Below are positions 1 to 11,486 of a stretch of DNA of 64,000 bases, piece after piece. The stretch comes from Epiperipatus broadwayi (taxonomy: Eukaryota; Onychophora; Udeonychophora; Euonychophora; Peripatidae): positions 9,731,845 to 9,795,844 of the forward strand of contig JAQFVV010000027.1 of the NCBI GenBank assembly GCA_028023455.1, given 5' to 3'. The translations under genes and the position numbers were made by a program. Under the pieces are notes generated by a model. It was not told the origin of the DNA. It saw only the letters and a program-made list of their open reading frames with translations, and made no database searches. How positions within the stretch are numbered: the first letter of the stretch is position 1; each line of letters opens with the position of its first letter.

Positions 1-1290
1 CTTCCGATCTCTAGCCTCTCTTCTCCGTATCATTCCTACACAAATTCTTATTTCATACATCTCGCATGTGATTTCTTTCTGTATCTTTTACAATCTCTTG
101 GAATCTAGTTTAAGGTTTTAATTGTCCATCTATTATCTCTTCTAGCAATACGTCCAGCCCAGCTCCACTTCAGTCTTTTCATCCTTTCAATGATGTCGGT
201 AACATCTGTTTGTTCGCTATCTTTTTACTCCTAACATGCATCGCTCTATACTTCTTTGAGTGGTCTGAAATCTCTGTATTGTTCTTCTATTAAGTATCCA
301 AGTGTCAGATCCGTAAGGAAGAACTGGTAAAACATATTTTATTAAAAACCATTTTCAAATAGATATGCATATTTCCTTTTAATATTAAGTTATTTCTACC
401 AAAAACCTTCCAACCAAGTTTAATTCTATAATTAATTTCATCCATTATATTTTCATCTGTAGTAATAATCTGACCAAGAGATTTGTAGGTGTTAATTTTT
501 TTTAATTCATCATTATCAATCTTTATTTTTGTCTTTTGAGAAAATCCATTGAACACTGCTTTAGTCTTTTAATGTTTACCTTTAATCCTACTTTCTTAGA
601 CCATCTGATAACTCCTACAACATTTCCTGAAGCATTACTTGTGAAAATAACATCACTTGCAAAATCTAAATGACTTAAATAATCTTCACTTTTATTTCTT
701 TAGCTTCCCATTTTAATCCACAAAATAATTCTTACAGCACTGCTGCAAATTTTTTTAGAGATATGGAGTCACTCTGTCTTTTACCCTTCTCAATGTTAAC
801 CTTCCTAGTATCATTATGTAATCTAATTGTTGCTGATGCATTTTTGTAAATATTTTTCAGAATGTCCTTGATGATCCAATGTTTTAATCATTGAAGAAAT
901 GCTTATAGAATAAAATGCCTTTTCATAATCTACAAATCCAAAGCATAATGGCAACTCATATTCGTCCTTTCTATAATTTCTCTCAGTACCTGGATATGAT
1001 CTACTGTACAAAAACAACTTTTAAATCCAGCTTGTTCTTTTGATTGGTTGAAATTCAAAGTTCTCTGTAGATGAGTTGTAATTATCTTGATAAAAATGTT
1101 GTATAAAACTGATAAAAGACTGATAGGTCTGTAATTTCTAATATCTTCTTTATCACCTTTTTAAAATATTAATACTGTTTATATCCAATCATTTGGTACA
1201 TCTTTATCAATTAGATATTTGATATACAACCTGTCTAAATTTTTTTATATTTCTTCACCTACTTCTTTTAATATATTATAGTCAATAATA
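1..1290 (-). mobile_element. Non-LTR retrotransposon relic, RT to C-terminus
   Basis: Minus-strand reverse transcriptase remnant running off the left edge. Around 1017-823 the frame reads LCFGFVDYEKAF, the RT motif A block (F-V-D-x-x-K-A-F). At 556-305 it reads YKSLGQIITTDENIMDEINY and RIKLGW, matching the post-RT region of the common invertebrate endonuclease-RT family. Bases 1-300 are the 3' part, matching the ends at 1907-2150 and 38610-39375. Several stops and frame breaks separate the pieces, so it is dead. Clade (RTE-like) is inferred from the protein pattern only. Confidence 0.8.
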
Positions 1291-1906
1291 TGTTTTAAAA
1301 TACATATATACAAGCAACAAAGATTACAAATTATAAAATTATCATAGAAAAGCCTTTTTCGGCAAATTATGTTTTTTGCCCTTTTCAATATGTCTCCAGA
1401 ATACGATTTAAAGTACATACAGTGACATCTATATCAATACATGAGAGAAGACAGATAAACAAATGGATATCCAACATGATCTATTACATGATTTTTTTTT
1501 TCAAACCTACTACAAAATTACACTTATATATATTGAATTGATATATATCCACATATATTAATTAATTAACTATCCATTCTTTATCCATTAACCATTTATT
1601 ATTCAACTTAATGGATGTTTTGTATACAGGTATATTCATACAGTTGTTTTTATTAAACATGATATAGTTTGTTTCAAATATTTTACGTCTATTAACATTT
1701 TTAATATAATCAAGAACACTTATATTATCAATATAATTCAATTATTACCTGGAGCTTTTCCCTTCATAAATTTAATTGCATTGTCTCATTTCATCGTTTA
1801 AAATCTTAGGTAATTCAGAAGATATAATAATTGAAGGAAGTATTTGTTATTACTATGCAATTCTTGATAGAACTCTTCTATCAATTTCATGATGTCATCT
1901 CTCTTT
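1291..1906. other. AT-rich intergenic spacer
   Basis: Low-complexity AT-rich sequence between two LINE relics. I see no coding frame, repeat unit or RNA motif. Confidence 0.6.
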
Positions 1907-2640
1907 TTAATAATACTTCCATCTTTTTTCTTCAGCATCATCATTATCAACCATTATCAATCTCCTGCAGGATGAAGATCTCTCCAAGTTCAATCCATCT
2001 TCTCCTATCTTTAGCTTCTCCACATGACCCCTGCATACTCTTATTTCGTCCATCCATCTCACTTGTGGTCTCTTTCTGGGTCTTTTACAATCTCTTGGAA
2101 TCCCGTTTAAAATTTTCAATTGGCCATTTATTATCATCCCTTCTAGCAATATGTCCAGCCCAACTCCACTTCATTCTTTTAATTTTTTTAATGAGGTCAG
2201 TAACACTTGTTTGTTCTCTTACCCATATATTGCGTTTTCGATCTCTTCTTTTTCCTCCCAATATGCATCTCTCCATACTTCTTTGAGTGATTTGAAGTCT
2301 GTATTGCTCTTCTATTAAGTGTCCAAGTCTCAGATCCATAAGTAAGAACTGGTAAAACACATTTATTAAAAACCTTCCTTTTTAAACACATAGGCATATT
2401 TCCTTTTAGTATCAAGTTATTTCTACCAAAAGCACTCCAACCAAGTTTAATTCTACGATTAATTTCATCTATTATGTTTCCATCTGTATTAATAATCTGA
2501 CCAATAAAAAAATGTTGTGTTACACTCTTGAGACTTTTATTCTCTTTTATATCATTCCTTGCTAGTTCACAGTTACACTTTCTTATATCATTATCAACTC
2601 TTTTTTGCACCATTTTGCAAAATTCGAGATATTTAATCTT
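1907..2640 (-). mobile_element. Non-LTR retrotransposon 3' fragment
   Basis: Second copy of the same family as 1-1290. Frames at 2613-2197, 2360-2085 and 2149-1907 join by two frameshifts into one C-terminal region: LGWSAFGRNNLILKGNMPMC, VLTYGSETWTLNRRAIQ, then WSWAGHIARRDDNKWPI and RPRKRPQVRWMDEI. Y-G-S-E-T-W-T and the W-A-G-H-I-A-R block are hallmarks of the region after the RT domain. The 3' end is a CAT/ATG-rich simple repeat near 1930-1950, as in the other copies. Truncated upstream. Confidence 0.85.
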
Positions 2641-2934
2641 TCTTAATGCATTATTTTTATATTTCTTTTTTACTTCGTAAATTCTCTAATCTCAGTAGAA
2701 ATTCTATAGGACAATTACTGCTTTTTTCTACCAGCTATCTTCGTTGCCGTTTTTAAAAGTATTCAATTTTCCCATTAATTTCATTCAAATATGAATCATG
2801 TTCAAAGTAGGCTAATATTTGAAAACGATTTACAAGTTCTAATTTAAATTCATTAGAATATTTCTGAAGATTAGAAATATCAATTGTAAATATTGTTTTT
2901 CTTAATAATTTTTTCTCTCTATTGCTGCATTGAT
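2641..2934. other. Spacer between LINE relics
   Basis: AT-rich, no recognisable feature. Confidence 0.5.
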
Positions 2935-4735
2935 ACATCATCAACCATGACCAATTCACTGCAGGATGAAGACCTCTCCAAGTTCAATCCATCTTCTCCG
3001 ATCCTTAACTTCTCCACATTACTCCTGCACATTTTCTTATTTCATCTATCCATGTCACATGTGGTCTCTTTATGGGTCTTTTAAATCTCTTGTAACTAGT
3101 TTAATATTTCAATTGTCTATCTATTATCACCTCTTCTAGGAATATATCCAGCCCAACACCGGTCAGTAACACCTGTTTGTTCTCTCACCATATATTCTGT
3201 TTTCGATCTCTTTTTGTTACTCCTAACATGCATCTCTCCATACTTTTTTGAGTGGTCTGAAGTCTCTGTACTGCTTTTCTGTTAAGTGTCCAAGTCTCGA
3301 ATCCATAAGTAAGAACTACTAAAACACATTTATTAAAAACCTTTTCTAACACATAGGCATATTTCCTTTTAGTATCAAGTTATTTCTACCAAAAGCACTC
3401 CAACCAAATTTAATTCTATGACTAATTTAATCAATTATGTTTCCATCTGTATTAATAATCTGACCAAGGTAATGTTAACTTCTTCTAACTCGTCATAATC
3501 AACCTTTATTTTCATATTTTAGTAAAACACATTTATTAAAAACCTTCCTTTTCAAACACATAGGTATATTTCCTTTTAGTATCAAGTTATTTCTACCAAA
3601 GGCACTCCAACCAAGTTTAATTCTATGACTAATTTAATCAATTATGTTTCCATTTGTATTAATAATCTGATCTAGGTATTTGTAACTGGTAACTTCTTCT
3701 AACTCGTCATAATCAATCTTTATTTTCATATTTTGAGAAAATCCATTAAACATTACTTTAGTTTTTTTAATATTTATCTTTAGTCCTACTTTCATCTGAT
3801 AACTCCTGCAACATTTCCTGCAGCTCTAAAGCATTATTTGCAAAAACAACTACATCATCTACAAAATCTAAATGACTTAAATAATCTCCATTTCCTTTAG
3901 CTTCCCATTTTAATTAATCCACAAAATACTGCTTGCAGCACTGCTGTAAAAAGTTTTGGAGATATGGAGTCACCCTGTCTTACATCCTTCTCAATGTTGA
4001 CTTTTCCAGTATCATTATGTAATTTAATTGTTGCTGTAGCATTTTTCTAAATATTCTTTATCTTCATCTTATTAATCAATAATCACTTCCTGTGTTATTC
4101 AAAGGCATTGCAATCTTGAAATAGGTATTTCCTGTTAGTCAAAATATAATCTAATTCTGCTATATCTTCATTTGGATGCTTTCAAGTCCATTTTCTTTTA
4201 ATATTTTTCTCAAAAAAAGAATTCATAATATAAAGTGTTTCTTTTTCTGTGAACTTCACAAGTCTATATCCTCTCTCATTTCTATTATCATAACCAAATT
4301 TACCTACAGCACTTTCATCTTTCAATTGTTTACCAATTCTAACAATGAAGTCTCCCATAACAAATTTTAAAATGTTTAGAAAGGCATTTGTACATCCATA
4401 TAAAAATAATCTATTATTTTGTCACTTTGAGAGCTTATTGGGGCATAAACCTGAATTATCTACATTTGATATCTGCTATTAAGTTGAATAACTAATCTTG
4501 CCACTCCAATATACCATTAATCTCCACACTGTTGTTCTTCAACTTTTTATTTATAATGAATTCTACTCCACTTGTATTTCCAATATTTGAGCCTTTGTAG
4601 TAGAGTAAATGTCCATTTTTTAAATCAATTGTGTCTTTATCTTCACAAAGTCCAATATTGTCCCATTTAATATGAGAGAGGTCTTCAAATTCTTGCAATC
4701 TTTCCTTACTTGAAAGTGATTAAATAAAAGGAGTT
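2935..4735 (-). mobile_element. Non-LTR retrotransposon with endonuclease piece, rearranged
   Basis: Third adjacent minus-strand copy. Bases 4698-4492 read IKWDNIGLCEDKDTIDLKNG, then LLYYKGSN and GVEFIINKKL, the signature of the APE-type endonuclease of this family. Around 4080-4150 lies a match to the endonuclease end (pattern DYILTxRKY). Reading on, the copy jumps straight to the late RT region (4060-3740), so the middle of the protein is deleted. About 200 bp of the post-RT part is present twice in tandem (3318-3500 and 3525-3740). Multiple stops; inactive. Confidence 0.8.
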
Positions 4736-5881
4736 TGCTGTTAATTGACAGGAGATCCTTTGATTCCGCTTGGAGATCTTAAATAAACTTAGTAGGGCCC
4801 ATTCTTATGTCCACCCCATACATTCTTGTCATTGCAGCTGTTAATGCTATATGATTATTCATTTAGTATATGAACATGGATGGGCTGCTCACCAACATGC
4901 ATTAGCCAGTGTGGTAAGTTTATTGGCTTTTTACCTCTGAGCAAGATCATGAATGACCATAGTCTTCTCAATTATATGATAGGGCAGAATGAATGAGTGT
5001 GAATATTTACAATCACGACAGATAAAAATAAATCATGGTCTTTATTCCCAGGAAGCTGTAAAGTCACCAGCCAAACCAGCGGTTGGTGGCCAAAGTTGGA
5101 GGTTTTAAGAATCTCCTGATTGTGAATCCAAGCTGTCATTTGCTGATGTTTTTTTTTTTAAAGCACGGTACTATAACTTACTATTTCAACAATCAGTAAT
5201 CGTTCATGAAGGAGTTGGCCATCAAATCATTTGCAAATATTCATAAGAAAAAAGTTCATAATAATGTTTGCGATGACTACAAATTGATATGTGAACTCTC
5301 AAATCATATTTGCTCCTTTATACTGTTTATTTGATATATTGTGGTGCTGTTGTAATTTTTACAGCATTTTTTTTCCTGAAAGACTTCAACATTTGAGTGA
5401 GGGTGATAATGGGTTTCTTTTTCTCTTCTAGCTAAGATGAGCAATAATGCACCAAATTCTTGGATATGAATTCCGATTTTGAGCAACTTTTTAAAAATAA
5501 ATATATTAGTTTTGACTTATATAAACAGATAGTTTGTAAAATTGAAAGTATAAGTTCACTAAACTGTCATTTATGATCTAAAGGGTTTAAGTATTTGGAA
5601 GACGAAAAAATGAAAAATATATTTTATGTATACAAATATACATTCACAAGTTTATTGATTAATTAAATAATATTGAGGTTAATAACTTAAGGCTAGCTAT
5701 TAAAACAATTTTATCTAATGAAGGTTATTATAATTGTCTGCTAAATATATTAATAATGATTATACCAATTAATATTAAATCATGAATTGTTTCAAATTCA
5801 TATTTGTCAACAAATTTTGATATAAGATTTAGTTTTATTCCATACATTGTGACCTTCATTGTATTGGACATATAAAATGAA
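4736..5881. other. Unannotated AT-rich stretch
   Basis: No long frame, no repeat recognised. A slightly less AT-rich patch near 5040-5140 has no coding potential that I can defend. Confidence 0.5.
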
Positions 5882-6230
5882 TAAAAACAGTAGCCAACTC
5901 TCCTTACAGCAGCGCTACCCAGTGCAAACCTTAGAAGTCAATGGATGCAAGAAGATTAGTGCATAAAATCACTATCTAGGTCCAATTCATCCAATATCCT
6001 CAGTGCACTTTATAACTTGTGGCTTTTATCATTAAAGAGCCTTGGATTTGTGAGCACTGCATCTAGGTCTTGGGATCTTATGCGATTCTTCAACAACCAT
6101 CTTATATCCATTTAATTAACTATAAAGGTATGAGTCCAAGATGAAAACCAAATAGTGTTTTCCAATTCAAATTTATTCACTTGTATAGTCATCTAGAAGT
6201 GAACCTAGTTCAGTATCTATATATTTTGAT
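5882..6230 (-). repeat. Family A ribozyme repeat, degenerate copy
   Basis: Dispersed ~420-bp repeat; strand is given as that which would carry the ribozyme. Diagnostic blocks: the terminal block with GTGCAAACC near 5920, the CTTGTGGCTTTTATCAT block (antisense of the hammerhead core) at 6015-6040, and GCACTGCATCTAGGTCTTGG near 6055. The core is mutated, so no functional ribozyme is called. It is followed at 6233-6330 by an oppositely oriented terminal block. Confidence 0.7.
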
Positions 6231-6232
6231 TA

Positions 6233-6330
6233 CTAAGGCTTGCACTAGGTGGTGCTACCAAATGAAGAGTTTTCTATTATTTTAACAGCTTGCGAAAGTA
6301 TAAGAAATGATAATCATACAATTAAAATGA
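6233..6330 (+). repeat. Family A terminal fragment, opposite orientation
   Basis: Carries AAGGCTTGCACTAGGTGGTG and the AGAGTTTT block, the unit end in the ribozyme orientation. With 5882-6230 it makes a head-to-head arrangement. Confidence 0.6.
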
Positions 6331-6337
6331 CTGAGCA

Positions 6338-6556
6338 ATGCAATACTTCCTTATACTCATTTATGGTGAACTTGAGGATTTTCGTGGAATAGACCACTTT
6401 ATATTAGGATTGCCTCGAATACATTTTAAAGAAGTGGAATGTCAATTATTTTATTGGGAAGATATGGCAGAGAATAGAATGCATCGGAGAGCTACAATTG
6501 GACAAGCTGTTGAAGTATTTCATAAAAAAAAGTTTTCTGCTGAGGAAATTAAATGA
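6338..6556 (+). CDS. Unrecognised short frame, probable relic
   Basis: 72-codon frame. Its second half (RRATIGQAVEVFHKKKFSAE) looks like genuine protein rather than AT-rich noise: balanced charge and an amphipathic pattern. I do not recognise the family. No splice sites or promoter are evident and the frame stops at 6556, so it may be part of a decayed element or an isolated exon. Confidence 0.25.
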   Translation: MQYFLILIYGELEDFRGIDHFILGLPRIHFKEVECQLFYWEDMAENRMHRRATIGQAVEVFHKKKFSAEEIK

Positions 6557-7074
6557 CAACATCATAAAATATGGAAGCAGAAAAATGGACCCACATATTC
6601 TATATGTGGGTGTATTTGTTTGATCAGACTGGTTTATATAGAATCACAAAACTCATTTCTAGAGCAGTTTTTTATATCTCTCCTTTCTCGTTTTTTCCTG
6701 GAGTTAGAATTGCCATACTTGTTTATGAGTGGCTGTTTATTATTATTATAACATTATGACCATACAAGACTTGGATGGAAGTGTGCAAAATGTTTGGGAG
6801 ATTTAGAATGAATTTCGATCAGGGAGGAAAAATTTATATTATTTATCGTACCTCGATCGAAATATATTATAAGAAAAATATGCTTTTTAGATATACAAAA
6901 GGTTTGTAATATGTTGGATAGAAAATCTTGAAAGATAATAAACTTTGTATTGTTATGGGTATTTAATTGCATTTAGAAGACTAATGTTTATAAATGCCAG
7001 TTGGCGGATATAAACAATGTGTCCCAGCCAAATGACATTTAATGACTAGCTCCAAGCTACTTATAGTGCTATTT
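6557..7074. other. Spacer with two small inverted repeats
   Basis: Contains a short perfect stem-loop (CCCACATAT / ATATGTGGG, about 6589-6609) and a weak inverted pair around 6812-6865 (ATTTCGATC / GATCGAAAT). No gene seen. Confidence 0.4.
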
Positions 7075-7445
7075 CTAAATCAATGTGTGTGTCGTGTAGC
7101 ACATAGATTAACTATTGACCACAAAATTTTAAGAACCTTATATAAGATTATGAGTTGTGACATGAAATGGAACAGTGGTTTCATGTGCTAACCCATGATG
7201 GAATTAACATGCTAACATTAAGTTTTTGTTTTAAATTGGGAAAAAACTGCTATTGAAACATGAACTGATTCAAACTATGTATGGCAATGATGACATCAGT
7301 CACAAGAATCTTCTCAAATTGTTTTCAAGATTTTATGATAACTGGAAGAGCATCGAAGAAGGTAGCAAACACCCTGACATATTTCATGTTGTAACTTGTG
7401 ATCCAGACATGGTAGAATCTTAAAAATGTTCATAGCAAATAGCTA
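7075..7445 (+). pseudogene. Mariner-type transposase relic (N-terminal part)
   Basis: Broken frames read KLGKNCY, then YGNDDISHKNLLKLFSRFYD and KSIEEGSKHPD. This parallels the N-terminal helix-turn-helix region of mariner-like transposases (pattern KLGKTATET...YGxDAxSR...WFKRFKxGRxSxEDD). Later catalytic regions are absent and stops interrupt it. A second, more decayed copy with similar flanks lies at 37060-37400. Family assignment comes from pattern memory, not a search. Confidence 0.5.
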
Positions 7446-7794
7446 AACTATGTTGCTGCATTATATATACATTTATTTAGATATGCTTGGAGAGGGAATT
7501 GATCATCTTTTTACTGGAATGCAGAGCACAAAATCAATGGAAATTAAAATAAATGTCCCTTACTATTTTTATGGGTTTTTGTTTTGTCAATTTTTTTTCC
7601 TCTATGAATTGAAATGGCTGTATATTAATTACTAGTAGCTGCCGCGGATGGTAGTATTTTTTGAAAATAGTATCAAAGATATGAAATTCTTATTAGAGAA
7701 GTGTGGAGAGTTAGGAAGACGTATGAAGATTAAATTCAGTGAAGAAAAATTAAGTTTACACAAACATCACATTATCCCTGACTTATATAATAGA
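7446..7794. other. Spacer
   Basis: AT-rich, no feature that I can support. The block near 7700-7750 resembles a few codons of the LINE family at 12510-12540 (TTCAGTGAAGAAAAAT) and may be a tiny fragment of it. Confidence 0.35.
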
Positions 7795-8225
7795 AGCTAA
7801 ACACTCCATACAGTAGCGCCACTCAGTGCAAGCCAGAATAATCAATGAATGCAAGAAGACTTGTGCATAAAATCCCTATCTAATGCCTACTCATCCAAAA
7901 TCCCCATATTAGTTTCTAGTTTGTAGCTTTCATCAGTGAGGAGTCTGGGATCTGAAAGAACTTGTATCTAGATCTTAGGATCTAATGCAACCCTCCATCA
8001 GCCATCTTTCAGTCCAAAATGAAAACATAATAATGTTTTAAGTTGAAGCTTATTAGCTTGTATAGTCATATAGATCTGAACTCAGTTCAGCATCCATACT
8101 TTTTGGTGACTCTAATTTTTTAATAACTATAGTCACCATAATCCTATTGAACAGTGTGGGTATTAAACCACTAATCATCACATGATTGCCATTTTTTATG
8201 CTTATACAAGCTGTTTACACAGAGG
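7795..8225 (-). repeat. Family A ribozyme repeat, near full length
   Basis: On the plus strand it reads the terminal block (CAGTAGCGCCACTCAGTGCA), the antisense ribozyme core, the CTTAGGATCTAATGCAACCC block, the GAACTCAGTTCAGCATCC block and the TTTATGCTTATACAAGCTGT end. This is the same order as the copies at 17945 and 19085 and the array unit at 43-45.8 kb. It is joined at 8223 to a more diverged relative. Confidence 0.8.
7893..7956 (-). ncRNA. Hammerhead-like ribozyme motif (type I), family A
   Basis: On the minus strand: CUGAUGA (7936-7930), a decayed stem II, GAAA, then ACUAAU and A before UGGGGA. Inner stem I pairs UCCUCA with UGGGGA (one G-U). Stem II has lost pairing relative to the copies at 19.2 and 19.8 kb, so activity is doubtful. 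Assignment rests on the fold shared with family A. Confidence 0.45.
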
Positions 8226-8640
8226 CTAAACTCTCCATACAATAGCTTTTAACTTATATACTTTTTAGAACTAATTCATATTTATACTATTTCACTTCTG
8301 CCACCTACTGGGAATTTGAGTAATCACTATAGAAGTTTAGACCTAATGCTTCTAGATTTTTTGGATCTAATACAACCTTCCTCCAGAAGTTGATCTCATT
8401 TTTGAATCATTAAGCTAACAGCCTGAAATTTAAAACATTGATGTTTTGAATCTAAGACTATTTGCTTGCATAATTATGGAGATATCACTATCTATATATT
8501 TGGAGACTTTGGTGTTTTAATAAACTATAAACATCTCTATGCTTTGGTCAGGATTGATATAATACAAAAAAAAGTCGCTTGCATAACCTCTATGCTGCTC
8601 CAGCTCTGCTACCTATTGTAATATTGAGTAATTAATAAAT
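8226..8640 (-). repeat. Diverged family A relative
   Basis: Shares the order of blocks with family A (ACTCTCCATACAATAGC, GATCTAATACAACCTTCC, GTCTAAGACT-like) but carries TTCTGCCACCTACTGGGAAT in place of the usual terminal block. The ribozyme core is not recognisable. Similar diverged copies lie at 8930, 21050 and 38480. Confidence 0.55.
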
Positions 8641-8714
8641 GCTTGTGCTTTATTTCAACTTTGTTAATTGCTGTCCTATCCCCAAACCAGTTTCTGGTCT
8701 TATGATTTTGTGTT

Positions 8715-8889
8715 GTATTAATATCATCTATGTTCTTTATTACTTTTTACAATGCTTTTTTCAATGCACTATGACAGTTTCGATTGACCCAGTAGTCATT
8801 TTCAGATGTTGCTGGGGCAATCAAAACTCATAATGGGTTGTAAAAAATCATTGTAAAAAGTAATAAAGAACATAGATGATATTAATATT
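8715..8889. repeat. 39-bp inverted repeat (foldback)
   Basis: Arms at about 8715-8753 (ATTAATATCATCTATGTTCT...) and 8849-8889 are almost perfect reverse complements around a loop of about 95 bases. No coding content. Likely a small foldback element or the scar of an inverted duplication. Confidence 0.75.
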
Positions 8890-8929
8890 ATATGGATTTA
8901 TAAATTGCAATAAGTAAGATAAAATTAAG

Positions 8930-9210
8930 GTCCTGTGTCGGTGAGGAATTTTAGATCTGGATTTAGTGTATCTGAATTTTTGGATCTAACACACCTTTTA
9001 TCCAATAACTGTCATTTACTCCTTTGTTTTACAAACATCTTTTATATTTTGAATCCAAACCAACATGTTTGGTTACATAGATCTGACATCAGTTCAATAT
9101 CCAAATATTTTGGTGCCTTGGTTTTTATAAATAATTGTAAGCATCTCTTTCTTTATCTAATGATTACTCAAGTGTATGATAAGTGACAGAATAGGATGTG
9201 TAAATATGAT
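8930..9210 (-). repeat. Diverged family A relative
   Basis: Contains TTTTTGGATCTAACACACC and ATAGATCTGACATCAGTTCA in family order, then TTTTGGTGCCTTGGTTTTTA. The ribozyme region (TGTCGGTGAGG...) keeps only traces of the core. Confidence 0.5.
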
Positions 9211-9429
9211 TTTGTTCTTGCCTAAACTGGTGGTCACGTGTTTCTGTTTATGCCATTTTCTGACCAAAGGACATAGGTGTCTACAATTATTTAAAAAATG
9301 AAGATATCAAAATGTAAAGATACTGAATCAGTGTCAGATTTATATAATTATACAAGTAAATTAGCTTATTTTCAAAACATTAATGTTTTTGAATTTCAAG
9401 TAGATTTGATAGTTTAAAAAAAGGTGTAT

Positions 9430-9690
9430 AAGCTGATTTTTCGATGAAAGATAAATTAGATCTAAATAGATTCAAGCGCATTAGATCCAGATCCGAAGTC
9501 CTCATTGATACCACAAATCAAAAACTAGTTTAGGAATATAGAAAGGTCCTGTGTATCATTTATATAGGATGAAGTGGATATGTATGTAAATCTGAGTTCA
9601 AATCCCTTCCAATTGCAGAAATATTAGCAGTGAATAGCAATTTATTAAGCACTATCGTATGTTAATTACTTAAGTTTACACTAGGTGACA
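9430..9690 (+). repeat. Diverged family A relative, ribozyme orientation
   Basis: Reads GCATTAGATCCAGATCC, GTCCTCATTGATACCACA (decayed core) and AAACTAGTTTAGGAATAT, then ends with CTTAAGTTTACACTAGGTGA. The core CUGAUGA is mutated to UUGAUAC, so the ribozyme is dead. Confidence 0.5.
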
Positions 9691-10724
9691 GATGTTGAAT
9701 AGTCTAAAAACAGGGGAAAAAAAGAGATTTGTCTTGAAGAAATGGAGTTTAGGAATTTAGGTACTTTGTGAAATGGAAACAGAAAATTATATAGATAATT
9801 TAGAAATTAAGATTTAGAGAAAAAATAAAATAGAGTTGATTAAAAATCTGGCACTTCTCATGTAACAACTAGAAGTAGAATTATTTGGAACATTTGGGAA
9901 TGAAAGACTGTATTGGCCACAGAATTATAAAGAGAACTAGGTAATTATACATTGGTTGATGAATTGTAGACAGCAAATGATTGAAATCAAAAAAGGATTT
10001 TGGTGGATTTAAGGAGAAATTAAAAATTTAAAATGTTTGAAAGTTTACAATATATGAATAAAAATAAATTGAATGATAGAAAGGTTATAAATATGTTAGG
10101 CAAGAAAGATTTTTACAATATGCGAAGTTACCACATTTATACAAGAGATTAATATAAATGGCTAGAGAATGTACTATGGGGGCATAATTATGAAGGTTAG
10201 GAAAAGAATACAAATGAGTTGATTAGAGAAAAAAAGTGAAGTTATGAAAAGTAGGATCGAATAAAAATAGTTTGAATATATATATAAAAATAAGAATGTT
10301 ATAAAACATGAAAATATGCATGATAATACTAAAAGGAGCTTATAGTTAGGTACTTGGTATAGGGAAAGAAGTTTTAAATGGAAAAAATCCAAAAATGAAA
10401 TAAAGATTTGGACAGTAGATGTAGTTTATAATGGGAGGAGAGTATCATAACATTTAATTTTGACATACAGGATGTTGAAATAGGGTCAGGATATATTATA
10501 TGAAGAAAGAAAGAAATTTAATGACAAAGAAAATGAAAGTAGAGAATTTATACTTTTTGTTTTGTATGAAAGCTCGTCATAATGGTGTTTTAATCATAAT
10601 TATATTTTGAACTATTTCCATCATCTAAAATAAATTGCTAAATCTGTTTGGGTAAAGTCAAACTTTTCAAATACATTCAACTGTTAATAAATCCCACCAA
10701 AATATTACATTAACTCAATAGATA
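9691..10724. other. Unannotated AT- and purine-rich stretch
   Basis: About 1 kb, strongly A/G biased on the plus strand. Fragmentary frames could be a very old retroelement, but no conserved motif can be named. Confidence 0.4.
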
Positions 10725-11476
10725 AATCAGCATTTATTTTTATAGCGTCTGTATACAATTGTAATTACATTCATATCGGCCTTTCAAGCCAAATTGTGCA
10801 AACGCTTTTGCGAGTGTTAAATAATAAATGAATACTGTCTGACCAATACAAGATATAGAATTTATGCAGGAATAAAAGGAATCCTCTTATTCCTACGACT
10901 CAAATATTTATATATGAGCAAATCTGAAGTACTGGCACAGAAGGTGTGACTATAGAACAGTCACTTTAAATTACTATATATAACATATGAATGAATGACG
11001 CCGATGAAATTTACTAGAATTTACTGAACGTCATTCCCACTGAAACTTAATCATATATATAAATCAGCATTTATTTTTATAGCGTCTGTATACAATTGTA
11101 ATTACATTCATATTGGCCTTTCAAGCCAAATTGTGCAAATGCTTTTGCGAGTGTTAAATAATAAATGAATACCGTCTGACCAATACAAGATATAGAATTT
11201 ATGCAGGAATAAAAGGAATCCTCTTATTCCTACGACTCAAATATTTATATATGAGCAAATATGAAGTACTGGCACAGAAGGTGTGACTATAGAACAGTCA
11301 CTTTAAATTACTAGATTTGCTCATATATAAATATTTGAGTCGTAGGAATAAGAGGATTCCTTTTATTCCTGCATAAATTCTGTATCTTGTATTGGTCAGA
11401 CGGTATTCATTTATTATTTAACACTCGCAAAAGCGTTTGCACAATTTGGCTTGAAAGGCCGATATGAATGTAATTA
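10725..11476 (+). mobile_element. PLE/retrozyme-like element: direct plus inverted repeats
   Basis: A ~335-bp unit (10727-11061) is followed by a second partial copy (11062-11312, >97% alike by eye), then a 165-bp inverted copy (11313-11476). The flanks share TTAACTCAATAG (about 10713-10724 and 11473-11484), a candidate 12-bp TSD. Direct-repeat termini plus an extra inverted segment resemble the terminal structure of Penelope-like elements. There is no coding frame, so it is non-autonomous. The unique part of the first unit folds into an 8-bp-stem hairpin (10993-11036). Confidence 0.7.
10993..11036 (+). other. Stem-loop with C/D-box-like internal loop
   Basis: GAATGACG pairs perfectly with CGTCATTC. 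Inside are GATGA, AAATT/AATTT capped by a 6-base loop, and CTGA. The GATGA/CTGA pair next to a closing stem resembles a kink-turn, but the C-box match is imperfect. It is present only in the first unit of the element. Confidence 0.35.
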
Positions 11477-11486
11477 ACTCAATAGG

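Noticed and set aside
1831-2286. 151-codon plus-strand open frame
   Set aside because: Antisense of the LINE relic at 1907-2640, whose minus frames carry recognisable RT-family motifs; serine/leucine-rich shadow.
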